This document shows, piece after piece, positions 17,508 to 25,169 of a DNA stretch of 42,941 nucleotides. The notes beneath the pieces were generated by a model. That model saw only the letters and a program-made list of their open reading frames with translations, was not told where the DNA came from and did not search any database. How positions within the stretch are numbered: the first letter of the stretch is position 1; each line of letters opens with the position of its first letter. This DNA comes from Brachyspira sp. G79. GTDB taxonomy: Bacteria; Spirochaetota; Brachyspiria; Brachyspirales; Brachyspiraceae. Location of the stretch: assembly GCF_002379365.1 (NCBI RefSeq), contig NZ_JQIU01000008.1:2558205-2601145 (forward strand), in the 5' to 3' direction. The position numbers and the translations under genes were made by a program.

Positions 17508-18446
17508 TTATTTCTTTTTATTCTTTTTGGTTTCTTTTGTATTCACTTCAAGTGCGGTATTATCTTTTCTTGTGTAAATATATATAAGCATAACAGCCCC
17601 TATTATCACCATAGGCACAGAATAAATAGCTCCTGCCGTAATTGGTCCTACAGTCCATTCTGTAATATCACGAGCGAACTGTTCTATTAAAGTTCTAAAA
17701 AGCCCATAAAGCAAAATCCATACCCAAAGTCTTGTACCAGGTCTTATTTTTTTATTCTTCTCACTTAAATATCCTATTAAAAAAGAAACAAATGCAAGAA
17801 CCAAGCCTTCAAGAAAAGCCTCATATAACTGCGAAGGGTGTCTAGGTTCAGTATAAGGTCTTATCGCCCCAAACATAGAAGCCCATCTTTCATAACCGCC
17901 TACTGCATCATATAATGGAAATTTCAGCCCTAAAAAAGAATCTGTAACGCGTCCGTAAAGTTCGGCATTCATAAAGTTGCCAATCCTTCCGAAAAATAAA
18001 CATAAACTTGCAGGCAGAGTTGCGTTATCTGTAATATTATAAAAATCATATTTATACTTTTTGCTGAATATAAATAATGCTATAAACATACCTATAAATC
18101 CGCCATGAAATGACATTCCAGCAAAACCAGTGAAAGTAAATCCATTATCAAGATTAATACCAAATATTTCCCAAGGAGTTAAAAAGCTCTGAGGCGAGTA
18201 AAAAATAAAGTATCCTATTCTAGCACCTACTATAGCACCAACAGCAGCATAAAAAACCATGTCATATATACCGCCGTTTTTTTCATCAGCATTAAATTTT
18301 ATCCAGCCTCTTTTCTTCACAAAATATAAAACTATACATGATGTTATAATACCTACTATATACATAAGTCCATACCACCTTATAGCCCCTAATATAGGTA
18401 TGCTTGGCGGAAATACGAACGGAGTAAAAAATTCAGGATAAGTCAT
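17508..18446 (-). CDS. lgt: Prolipoprotein diacylglyceryl transferase
   Basis: The 312-residue inner-membrane enzyme moves diacylglycerol onto the lipobox cysteine of prolipoproteins, the first step of lipoprotein maturation. It has the Lgt signature GRIGNFMNAELYGR, the upstream FHGGFIGM, and HPSQLYEAFLEG, plus about seven membrane helices. The C-terminal tail is basic (KETKKNKKK). AAAGGAAAA precedes the ATG. Lipoproteins such as the OppA-like protein in this window would be substrates. The HEAT-repeat gene lies upstream on the same strand after a 115-bp gap. Confidence 0.96.
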   Translation of the reverse strand: MTYPEFFTPFVFPPSIPILGAIRWYGLMYIVGIITSCIVLYFVKKRGWIKFNADEKNGGIYDMVFYAAVGAIVGARIGYFIFYSPQSFLTPWEIFGINLDNGFTFTGFAGMSFHGGFIGMFIALFIFSKKYKYDFYNITDNATLPASLCLFFGRIGNFMNAELYGRVTDSFLGLKFPLYDAVGGYERWASMFGAIRPYTEPRHPSQLYEAFLEGLVLAFVSFLIGYLSEKNKKIRPGTRLWVWILLYGLFRTLIEQFARDITEWTVGPITAGAIYSVPMVIIGAVMLIYIYTRKDNTALEVNTKETKKNKKK

Positions 18447-18561
18447 ATGTTTTCCTTTATTTTATTTATTATATTATTTTTTATAATAACCTATAATCTA
18501 TAATTAATGTAATTTTTTAATATAGGATAATACATTGAAATGATTAATCTATCAAGTATTT

Positions 18562-19305
18562 TTATTTAGTTTTATTATAAAGCTGTCTTTTACCTAAAAT
18601 ATCCAAAGACCTTTTAGCTTCCAAAAATAAAATATCTTCATTACTATATTCATTTATAAAACTATTTAGTATATCTCTGCTTTTAAAAAAATTAAATGCT
18701 GATAAACAAGTTAAAGATTTCCATACAAGAAGTTTATCATCTTTATATTTATCTATTAGATTAATTATATATTTAAGATTTTTTTCATTTTGTAAAGTTT
18801 CATTATAAAAACACATATACCCGAAAGAATCTGCTGCCTCATAAATCTTTATCAAATCATCACTTTGTAAAACTTCTATTAATACATGTAAAATATCTGC
18901 TTTCATCTTTGCTAAAGTTCTAGCTATTATATCTCTAGGTAGAGGATATGATTTTTTTAATGATACTTTTTTTGGCAATTTTTTATACTGATTATTTCCT
19001 ATTTTTCCAAGATATTCAGCCATCTTTCTAGCTGTATCGATATTTCCAGCCTCAAGAGTCTCGCATATGGCTATCTTAGTATACAAACTATCCTCTTCAG
19101 ACAAACATAGCAGTAAATAATCTGCTGCCTTATCAGTATAATGTTTTAAATTGACAGCAGCGGATGTTCTTACTGATGCGTCATTATCATTTAAACAATA
19201 TATAAGTTCTTCTAATGATTTGTCTTTAAGCAAAATAACATCTTCTTCTAATGGAAGACCTCTGTATTTAAGTTTGTCCAAATCGGATTTTAAATTATGT
19301 TTCAT
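18562..19305 (-). CDS. HEAT-repeat-like protein
   Basis: About 247 residues, all-helical and leucine-rich, with repeats of the HEAT type such as SLEELIYCLNDNDASVRTSAAVNLKHY and a PRDIIARTLAKMKADILHVLIEVLQSDD unit. HEAT proteins are usually scaffolds or protein-binding surfaces; no catalytic motif is seen. No signal peptide, so it is probably cytoplasmic. The start is uncertain: an in-frame TTG at 19341 would add 12 residues, but neither it nor ATG 19305 has a clear ribosome site. I chose the ATG because MKHNLKSDLDKLKYRG begins a plausible first helix. Confidence 0.7.
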   Translation of the reverse strand: MKHNLKSDLDKLKYRGLPLEEDVILLKDKSLEELIYCLNDNDASVRTSAAVNLKHYTDKAADYLLLCLSEEDSLYTKIAICETLEAGNIDTARKMAEYLGKIGNNQYKKLPKKVSLKKSYPLPRDIIARTLAKMKADILHVLIEVLQSDDLIKIYEAADSFGYMCFYNETLQNEKNLKYIINLIDKYKDDKLLVWKSLTCLSAFNFFKSRDILNSFINEYSNEDILFLEAKRSLDILGKRQLYNKTK

Positions 19306-19558
19306 GGCAAATATGATATTAAATTTTTTACAAATATGCAATAAAAATCAAGAAAATTTTAGTTAATCGATTATATGATTCTAAAAAACAGTATATTTTT
19401 ATTATAAGGCATGTAAATGATTTTTTTACTAAAAATTAATAAAAATGGTACGAAATTTTTAATAAATTTTAATAAATTCTATTTTACAAGCTGAAATTTA
19501 ATGAAATTTATTGCAAATTTTCAGCTATATTCTATAATTTGACAGAGGTATTAATCCT

Positions 19559-19855
19559 ATGCTCGAAAAGGTAAAAGATTTTTATAAGACGAAGAAAATT
19601 TTATTTTTCGCCATTATTTTTATTTGGTTATTATTAACTATACTATCTGGAATATTAATAGGCTCATGTTCCAAACCGAAAGTTATACCATTAACACCAG
19701 AAGAGGAGAATTCAAAGGCTATTAATATTATTAAAGAAGACGAAGAAAAAATTTTAAAAGGGGAAATGCTTTCTACAAAAAATAACTTGGATTTCGATGA
19801 GCTTAAATACTCAAGGAATTACACAGAAAGCCGAAAAAATAATACTAACTTTTAG
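19559..19855 (+). CDS. Small single-span membrane protein
   Basis: The 98-residue product has a short basic N-terminus (KVKDFYKTKK), one hydrophobic segment (about 14-35) and an acidic, charged C-terminal part. The helix ends in GILIGSCSKP; the cysteine could be a lipobox, but the preceding segment is long, so a simple membrane anchor is as likely. AGAGG lies about 10 bases before the ATG. The stop overlaps the ribosome site of the next gene, so the two are one unit. I do not recognise the family. Confidence 0.75.
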   Translation: MLEKVKDFYKTKKILFFAIIFIWLLLTILSGILIGSCSKPKVIPLTPEEENSKAINIIKEDEEKILKGEMLSTKNNLDFDELKYSRNYTESRKNNTNF

Positions 19856-19864
19856 GAGATGATT

Positions 19865-21199
19865 ATGCGTGTTTTTTTATGTTCTAGTATGTTACTTATG
19901 TTTACTATTTTCTCAGCAGCATTTGCTCAGGAAACAATCACTGTTAAGCCAGACGATAAAGTAGTAACTAATGAAACAGCTGCCCGTATTAAAGGCGGAC
20001 CTTTAGAAAAAGACCTAGTAAAAACTGTAGATTTATCAGAAAATACACTATTTTCTATCAAACTAAATGCTACTAACTTCGACAGATACATACGTATAAC
20101 AAGCTACTCTACTAATTTGGATTTTGTAAGATTTACAAGAGACAAAACTAATGCTTTTTTAACATTCAGAACTTTAACTGCTGGAATAGGAAAATTAGAT
20201 TTCCAAGTAGATAATGAAGAAAATATAATCAGAAAATATTTCTATACTATAAATGTAACTAATAGTCAGGGAATAGCCTCTATGGAAACTAATGCTATAT
20301 TAGAAGCGGATAATGATACTATGACTAATGAAATATCTACTAATACAGCTATGACTAATAATACAATGTCTACTAATACAATTATGACTAATGAAGTATC
20401 TTCTAATACAGTTATGACTAATGAAACAGCAAATACAACTATGACTAATGAAGCTAATAATATTTCTACTAATCAAAACAATACAGCCAATCAGCAGTCA
20501 TCAGTTATAAAAAAACCCTCTGTTATGAAAGAAAATACTCAGGCTAAAGCACCTGTTGAATCTAATCCAGAAACTATAGCTTTATTTAAATCAGCAGAAG
20601 ATTTAAAAAACATCAAAGATTATACTAATGCTGTTAATACTTATAGTAATGTAATCATTCAATATCCTAAATCAAAATATTCTGTTTACAGCTATTTTAG
20701 AATAGGGGATATTTATAATCAAAATAAAGACTATAATAATGCTTTTGATATGTATAAACAGGCATCTTCTTTGGAAAATGCAAATAATAATGAAAAAGCA
20801 GCAGCTCTTTATTCTATGGGAGTTGTAAAAAAGTCAGAAAATAAACTTGATGAAGCTATAGCTTATTTTAATGATGTTATGAATAAATACTCTTCTACTT
20901 CTATGTATGGAAATGCCGCTTATGAGATAGCTGACAGTTTAAAAACACTAGGAAGAATATCTGATGCTGCTCCTATATTAGAGAAGTCTTTAGAAGGAAA
21001 TAATAAGTTTGCAAAACGCGGAGATGCTATACTTCTTTTAGCTGAAGTATATGAAAAAGGTGATAATAATACAAGAAATTTTGATAAAGCATATCAAACT
21101 TATAATCAGTATTTAGCTGAATACCCTACTTCTTCTAAAGCTAAATATGCTAATGACAGAAAAAATTTCTTATACCGCAATGCTGTTAATTTAAGATAA
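19865..21199 (+). CDS. Secreted TPR protein, YbgF/CpoB-like layout
   Basis: About 444 residues. The signal peptide is MRVFLCSSMLLMFTIFSAAFA, cleaved before QETITV. Residues 25-135 form a beta-rich domain I do not recognise. A Thr/Asn/Met-rich linker (about 150-215) of repeated MTNE/SNT units follows. The C-terminal 220 residues are tetratricopeptide repeats (for example SAEDLKNIKDYTNAVNTYSNVI, YFRIGDIYNQNKDYNNAFDMYKQ) similar in layout to YbgF/CpoB or BamD, which act in the periplasm. I chose ATG 19865: ATG 19859 abuts the AGGAG ribosome site, whereas 19865 has 6-base spacing. It is coupled to the small membrane protein before it. Confidence 0.85.
   Translation: MRVFLCSSMLLMFTIFSAAFAQETITVKPDDKVVTNETAARIKGGPLEKDLVKTVDLSENTLFSIKLNATNFDRYIRITSYSTNLDFVRFTRDKTNAFLTFRTLTAGIGKLDFQVDNEENIIRKYFYTINVTNSQGIASMETNAILEADNDTMTNEISTNTAMTNNTMSTNTIMTNEVSSNTVMTNETANTTMTNEANNISTNQNNTANQQSSVIKKPSVMKENTQAKAPVESNPETIALFKSAEDLKNIKDYTNAVNTYSNVIIQYPKSKYSVYSYFRIGDIYNQNKDYNNAFDMYKQASSLENANNNEKAAALYSMGVVKKSENKLDEAIAYFNDVMNKYSSTSMYGNAAYEIADSLKTLGRISDAAPILEKSLEGNNKFAKRGDAILLLAEVYEKGDNNTRNFDKAYQTYNQYLAEYPTSSKAKYANDRKNFLYRNAVNLR
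20310..20480 (+). repeat. Degenerate minisatellite encoding the Thr/Asn/Met linker
   Basis: Irregular repeats of ATGACTAATGAA and TCTACTAATACA encode MTNE and STNT units. The repeats are in frame, so expansion or contraction would alter linker length only. Confidence 0.7.
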
Positions 21200-21231
21200 T
21201 GATTATATTTTTTTAATAAAGCAAATAATTA

Positions 21232-21266
21232 AGGCCCTTTAGGAAAACTATTCTTAAAGGGCTTTC
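21232..21266. terminator. Shared terminator between convergent genes
   Basis: A strong 15-bp stem with a few G-U pairs (21232-21246 with 21252-21266) and a 5-nt loop is followed by CCTTTT on the plus strand. It ends the TPR gene and may also serve the minus-strand gene at 21294, though the T-run is weaker that way. Confidence 0.85.
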
Positions 21267-21293
21267 CTTTTATCAAAACAATAGAATAAAGTT

Positions 21294-22001
21294 TTATATT
21301 ACATCAAAACTAATATCATCTATCAAATAAATATTTTCTTTGTGATTAGTTTTATCTGTTTTTTTAGGCTCGTCTTTAGCTTCAGAATTATTATTCTCTT
21401 CAATCTTTTCTTCTGATGAATTATCCTGATGATTTAATATAATTGATTCTATTTCTGAATTTTCTAATATAGTATCATCAAAATTGGCAGTTAAAATAAG
21501 CTCTTTTAATCTATTTAAATCATAAACATAAGTATATGTATGCCTTACATTATCAATATTCTCAAAAGCCCTTACAGCTAAAACATTATGTGATAAAAGC
21601 TCTTTTAAAAGTATTATACTTTTAAAAGAAGATGATTCCCGATTGGCAGATAATGAATAAAATTCTGTTTCTCCATATTTATTTACTGTATTTGTCCTAG
21701 GTTCATTTTTATCCAAACGGTATATAAGAGTTATTTTATCTTTATCATTAAATCTCTCTTTAAATATAATAGAAGGAGTATATAAGTTTATATTAATGGA
21801 GTTTTTATCGATTTTTATCATCAAAGTATTGAAATTCAAACTGTTTTCTTCCTGCTTTTTAATAAAAATAGATATTTCTTTATCATCTGTTATAGGGTCT
21901 GTTTTTTCAATTAAATACCACTCATTTATACCATAATACTCTCCGTATAGTATAAAAGAGTTAATAACCATTACAGAAGCTATTATAATTTTTTTTATCA
22001 T
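21294..22001 (-). CDS. Secreted protein with VasI/TagO-like domain layout
   Basis: The 235-residue product has a signal peptide (MIKKIIIASVMVINSFILYG). The next 150 residues follow the pattern of the VasI/TagO family: a start like NEWYLIEKTDPITDDKEISI, a LMIKIDKNSININLY strand, an ITLIYRLDKNEP motif, and a closing Arg-Ala-Phe strand then a Leu-rich helix (LNRLKELI). VasI/TagO genes often occur with type VI secretion, but none is here, so this is likely a stand-alone periplasmic domain. The C-terminal 60 residues are an acidic Asn/Glu/Lys-rich tail. GGTGGAG precedes the ATG. The family link is by pattern only. Confidence 0.65.
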   Translation of the reverse strand: MIKKIIIASVMVINSFILYGEYYGINEWYLIEKTDPITDDKEISIFIKKQEENSLNFNTLMIKIDKNSININLYTPSIIFKERFNDKDKITLIYRLDKNEPRTNTVNKYGETEFYSLSANRESSSFKSIILLKELLSHNVLAVRAFENIDNVRHTYTYVYDLNRLKELILTANFDDTILENSEIESIILNHQDNSSEEKIEENNNSEAKDEPKKTDKTNHKENIYLIDDISFDVI

Positions 22002-22140
22002 GTTATCACTCCACCTTTACAATCTTAGTATATATTAAGATTGTTTTATTATTAAATCAATAAGAAATATAGATAATATAATTTTTTTTTACACTTTTAG
22101 TTTACATAACGATATTAATAGTTTACATATTAAAATAAAA

Positions 22141-22173
22141 AGAGCAGAAAGCCTACATTTAGATTTCTGCTCT
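22141..22173 (-). terminator. Terminator of fruK
   Basis: AGAGCAGAAA (22141-22150) pairs perfectly with TTTCTGCTCT (22164-22173). On the minus strand TTTTTATTTT follows. It lies 20 bp past the stop. Confidence 0.9.
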
Positions 22174-22193
22174 ATAAAAATAAATTGAAGTTT

Positions 22194-23120
22194 TTACTTC
22201 AAATTAATCTTTTTCACTTCTACTTTATCCAGCAAATTATTCATACTTTCAAATGTAGTAAGTCCTTCACTAAAAGCAGTTGCAGTTCCTGAAGCTATAG
22301 CATATTTATAAGAATCAATTATATTTAGATTTTGACTTATTCCATACACAATACCTGCTACCATAGCATCTCCAGCCCCTACAGAACTTACAAGCTCTCC
22401 CTCAGGAGCATTTCCTATATATGCCTCATCTTTATTAACTATAATAGAGCCTTCCTTTCCTAAGGATACTATAACATTTTCGCTTCCGTCTTTTACTAAT
22501 TGCTGGGCATAAACAATTATATCATACACAGAACGTATATCCTTTCCAAAATACTCTGATAATTCTTTTTTATTAGGTTTAGTAAGAAAAACATTTTCTT
22601 TTACAGCTATTTTAAAAGCATTATCTCTGGAATCTACTATTACTCTAACATTATTTTTTGATTTTGTTTTGTTTATAATATCTTTATAAATATCTTCTTT
22701 TACAGAACTAGGTACACTTCCAGAGAGAACCAATATATCATTATCGGCTATATTATCAACAATAGAAAGTAATGCATCTATATTTTGCTGAAGTATTTTA
22801 GGAGATTTTCCCATTATCTCTGTTTCTTTTTTTTCTGTTTTTATTTTTACATTTATTCTAGTATCTTCTTCAAGTAAAATAAAATTATCTTTAATTCCAT
22901 ATTTATTTAAATCTGCCCTTATATATTCTCCAGTAAATCCGCCGCAAAAACCTAAAGCCATAGATTCAATTCCGAAATTTTTTAACACTTTAGAAACATT
23001 TATTCCTTTTCCACCTGCCAAAGTATATGAATTATTTACTTTGTTTAATTCTCCTTCTTCTAATTTATTCATATCCATATAGTAATCTACAGCAGGATTC
23101 AATGTTACAGTGTAAATCAT
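22194..23120 (-). CDS. fruK: 1-phosphofructokinase (PfkB family)
   Basis: The 308-residue kinase belongs to the PfkB/ribokinase family in its FruK/LacC branch, which phosphorylates fructose 1-phosphate or tagatose 6-phosphate. It has TVTLNPAVDYYM at the start, the first PfkB signature GGKGINVSKVL, a DILVLSGSVP strand, TKPNKKEL, and the second signature SVGAGDAMVAGIVYG with the catalytic Asp. AGGAG precedes the ATG. No fructose PTS genes are adjacent, so FruK is preferred on sequence alone; tagatose-6-phosphate kinase remains possible. Confidence 0.85.
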   Translation of the reverse strand: MIYTVTLNPAVDYYMDMNKLEEGELNKVNNSYTLAGGKGINVSKVLKNFGIESMALGFCGGFTGEYIRADLNKYGIKDNFILLEEDTRINVKIKTEKKETEIMGKSPKILQQNIDALLSIVDNIADNDILVLSGSVPSSVKEDIYKDIINKTKSKNNVRVIVDSRDNAFKIAVKENVFLTKPNKKELSEYFGKDIRSVYDIIVYAQQLVKDGSENVIVSLGKEGSIIVNKDEAYIGNAPEGELVSSVGAGDAMVAGIVYGISQNLNIIDSYKYAIASGTATAFSEGLTTFESMNNLLDKVEVKKINLK

Positions 23121-23364
23121 AAATAACTCCTATATTTTATTTTTGATAAATAACATCTAATATATAGATTATACAAAAAAATAAAAAAATCAAATAAAAA
23201 ACTTTATTATAATCTAAACAACTATAATTTATCAAAAATATATTTTTTAGTTATTAATTCAGTATATAAACATGATAAGTACAGTTAGCTATAACGGTCT
23301 TAGTAAAAAAATTGAATAAAATAATTTACAAATTAAAAAAATTCTAGTATTTACTGCAATAAAA
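23121..23364. other. Gap between fruK and PepSY-like genes
   Basis: No gene is seen. It must hold the fruK promoter; a TATAAT on the minus strand at 23168-23173 is a candidate -10, with no good -35 at 17 bp. Confidence 0.3.
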
Positions 23365-23400
23365 AAGAACAGAGTATTAAATATATTATCCTCTGTTCTT
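23365..23400 (-). terminator. Terminator of the PepSY-like gene pair
   Basis: AAGAACAGAG (23365-23374) pairs with CTCTGTTCTT (23391-23400). The minus strand continues as TTTTATTGC and the plus strand as TTATTTTTAA. It lies 25 bp past the stop at 23426. Confidence 0.85.
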
Positions 23401-23425
23401 TTATTTTTAATGTTTTATACTTATA

Positions 23426-23677
23426 TTAATCGTCCCATTCCTGACCTAAAAGCTGTCCAGATTTATCAATGTACAATTCCATCATATTATTCATTTTTAC
23501 TTTATACACATTATAGTGTTCCATTTCTACTGCCCAAATTTGAGCCTGAGGATATGTTCTTCTAGCTGTAGCAAGTACTGCTTGAGGAACCTGATTGAGA
23601 GGTACATACCAATCAGCAAATAAAGCTGAAGTGCTTAAAACTGTTAAAGCTACTAATAAACAAAGTATTTTTTTCAT
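23426..23677 (-). CDS. Secreted PepSY-like protein, single domain
   Basis: The 83-residue product has a signal peptide (MKKILCLLVALTVLSTSALFA) and one PepSY-like domain. The domain shows the family pattern of a helix (VPQAVLATARRTYPQA), a strand pair, and MMELYIDKSGQLLGQEWDD. Secreted domains of this kind (PepSY-like, related to beta-lactamase-inhibitor folds) usually bind proteins; the ligand is unknown. The last 20 residues almost match those of the protein encoded 46 bp upstream, so the two genes probably arose by duplication and share a promoter. Confidence 0.8.
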   Translation of the reverse strand: MKKILCLLVALTVLSTSALFADWYVPLNQVPQAVLATARRTYPQAQIWAVEMEHYNVYKVKMNNMMELYIDKSGQLLGQEWDD

Positions 23678-23723
23678 ATTTTTTCTCCTTTTTTAATTAA
23701 ATTATTTTTATAAAAATATTAAA

Positions 23724-24338
23724 TTAATCGTCCCATTTCTGACCTAATAACTGTCCGTTACTATCTATGTATAATTCCATCATATTATTTAATTTTATTT
23801 CAAATGTAGTGAATTGTTTTTCTATTTTTATGATAGCAGCATTTGGATAAGTTCTTTTTATTGTATTCATAACATTCGCTGGAAGTATAGTAGTAGGCAT
23901 ATTTCCATAACATTTAACTTCTTTCCAATCACCATTAGGGAAGAAATCTATTTGTGTTCCGTTTTCTAAATATACTTCAATATCGTCCCAATCTCTTTCT
24001 ATAAAAGTTACTTTTACATTAGCAAAATGCTGTTTTATAAAGTTTTGAGCATTCTGAGGTATAGAAGATAACTGTACTCCATATCCATATTGTGCATTAT
24101 TTTGACCTTGCTGCTGAGTATAAGGGTCCTGATAATTATTTTGAGGGTCTGGCTGTACTTGAGGCTGACCATAAGGATCTTGATATCCTCCCTGACCCCC
24201 TTGCTGACCATAAGGGTCTTGATATCCTCCTTGACCTCCTTGCTGATTATCATAGTATCCATTATACTGGGCAAATAATGAACCTGTACATATTGCTAAA
24301 ACAAAAAGTATTGATAATGATTTTTTTATTGTAGTCAT
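23724..24338 (-). CDS. Secreted protein with Gln/Gly/Tyr repeats and two PepSY-like domains
   Basis: The 204-residue product has a signal peptide (about 1-23, ending SLFA), then a Gln/Gly/Tyr/Pro-rich segment (about 25-85) with repeated GGYQDPYGQ, and two PepSY-like domains (about 88-148 and 149-204). The first contains QNFIKQHFANVKV and FFPNGDWKEVKC; the second ends MMELYIDSNGQLLGQKWDD, like the neighbour. The repeat segment may be a flexible, sticky spacer. AAAGGGGA precedes the ATG and a consensus promoter lies 65 bases further up, so expression may be high. Function unknown. Confidence 0.82.
   Translation of the reverse strand: MTTIKKSLSILFVLAICTGSLFAQYNGYYDNQQGGQGGYQDPYGQQGGQGGYQDPYGQPQVQPDPQNNYQDPYTQQQGQNNAQYGYGVQLSSIPQNAQNFIKQHFANVKVTFIERDWDDIEVYLENGTQIDFFPNGDWKEVKCYGNMPTTILPANVMNTIKRTYPNAAIIKIEKQFTTFEIKLNNMMELYIDSNGQLLGQKWDD
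24165..24242 (-). repeat. 39-bp tandem repeat in the PepSY-like gene
   Basis: Two 39-bp units (24165-24203, 24204-24242) differ at three bases and encode the 13-residue unit GGYQDPYGQQGGQ in phase. A partial third unit follows. The length keeps the frame when copies change. Confidence 0.88.
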
Positions 24339-24409
24339 AAACTATCCCCTTTATTATTATTTCATTTGTAAAGACATATTGTTTGCTAGTAAATTATCTT
24401 TACATTATA

Positions 24410-24438
24410 ATTATAGTATATTTATTAAATAATGTCAA
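24410..24438 (-). promoter_or_regulatory. Consensus promoter of the PepSY-like gene pair
   Basis: TTGACA (24433-24438), a 17-bp spacer and TATAAT (24410-24415) match the consensus at every base. The start near 24403 leaves a leader of about 65 bases. Confidence 0.9.
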
Positions 24439-24700
24439 TTAAATTTACTATTTTTTTACTAAAATTTTACATTTTTTGTAAATCGGTATAATATACTTCT
24501 TACAAACTTACTTGACAAAATTAGATACGTAATTCTTTAAATTAAAAGAGACAATATTTTAATAAAAATTAATCATAACAAAATGCTAGTATTATTAAAA
24601 AATATTTTTTATTTATAATTTAACAAGTAATTGTTATCTTATGGCTTATTATATTTGCAATAGTTAGTTTAATAGAGAAAATAAAGGAAAAAAAGAATAC
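24439..24700. other. Gap between PepSY-like and RNA repair operons
   Basis: A/T-rich, no gene seen. A TTGACA near 24513 on the plus strand has no good -10. No clear terminator for the 137-residue gene is visible. Confidence 0.3.
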
Positions 24701-25114
24701 TTACTCTTTTGAATATTTTTCAATAAGCTCATCTATTAATTTTATTTTATCTTTATTTTTTATATGATAAAATTTGCCTATAGTAGCAGGGAAATAATCT
24801 TCTTCTTTAAGTTTATATATTTTTACCCTTGATGCTATTACCCAATCTGAAATATTTACTCTCTCTATTTCATTTTTATTAAACTTAATATTAAATTTAT
24901 CTAAAGAATCAGAATCACTTTCTGCCAAAGCAACAGCAACTGTAGTAAGTCCGTCCGCTATCATTATTTTTGTGCCTTTTAAAAATCTCTTATCTTTCAC
25001 TTTTTGAGCACCAGCTTTCACTTCGGCAAATACTATATTATGATTATAAAATATATCAAGGAGTTTTATCTCTCCTTCTTTTCCTCTTCTGCTCCCAAAC
25101 TTCACATACTGCAT
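24701..25114 (-). CDS. Unrecognised 137-residue protein in the RNA repair operon
   Basis: The product is soluble, basic and of mixed alpha/beta character, with no signal peptide. Notable stretches are KFGSRRGKEGEIKLLDIFYN, FAEVKAGAQKVKDKRFLKG and IMIADGLTTVAVALAESDSD. The strand followed by EVK is faintly like the core of a PD-(D/E)XK nuclease, but the other acidic residue is not clear. TAGGAG lies 9 bases before the ATG. It follows the kinase-phosphatase-ligase gene by 55 bp on the same strand, so a shared role is possible but unproven. Confidence 0.7.
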   Translation of the reverse strand: MQYVKFGSRRGKEGEIKLLDIFYNHNIVFAEVKAGAQKVKDKRFLKGTKIMIADGLTTVAVALAESDSDSLDKFNIKFNKNEIERVNISDWVIASRVKIYKLKEEDYFPATIGKFYHIKNKDKIKLIDELIEKYSKE

Positions 25115-25169
25115 TTTTTATTCTCCTAAAAATTATTAATTAATTCATTAAGTCAAACTAATTTATATT

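Noticed and set aside
21294-22001. Evidence of a type VI secretion system
   Set aside because: Only a loose resemblance to one accessory family; no structural type VI gene is present.
24165-24242. CRISPR-like repeats
   Set aside because: The 39-bp units are contiguous without spacers and lie in frame within a coding gene.
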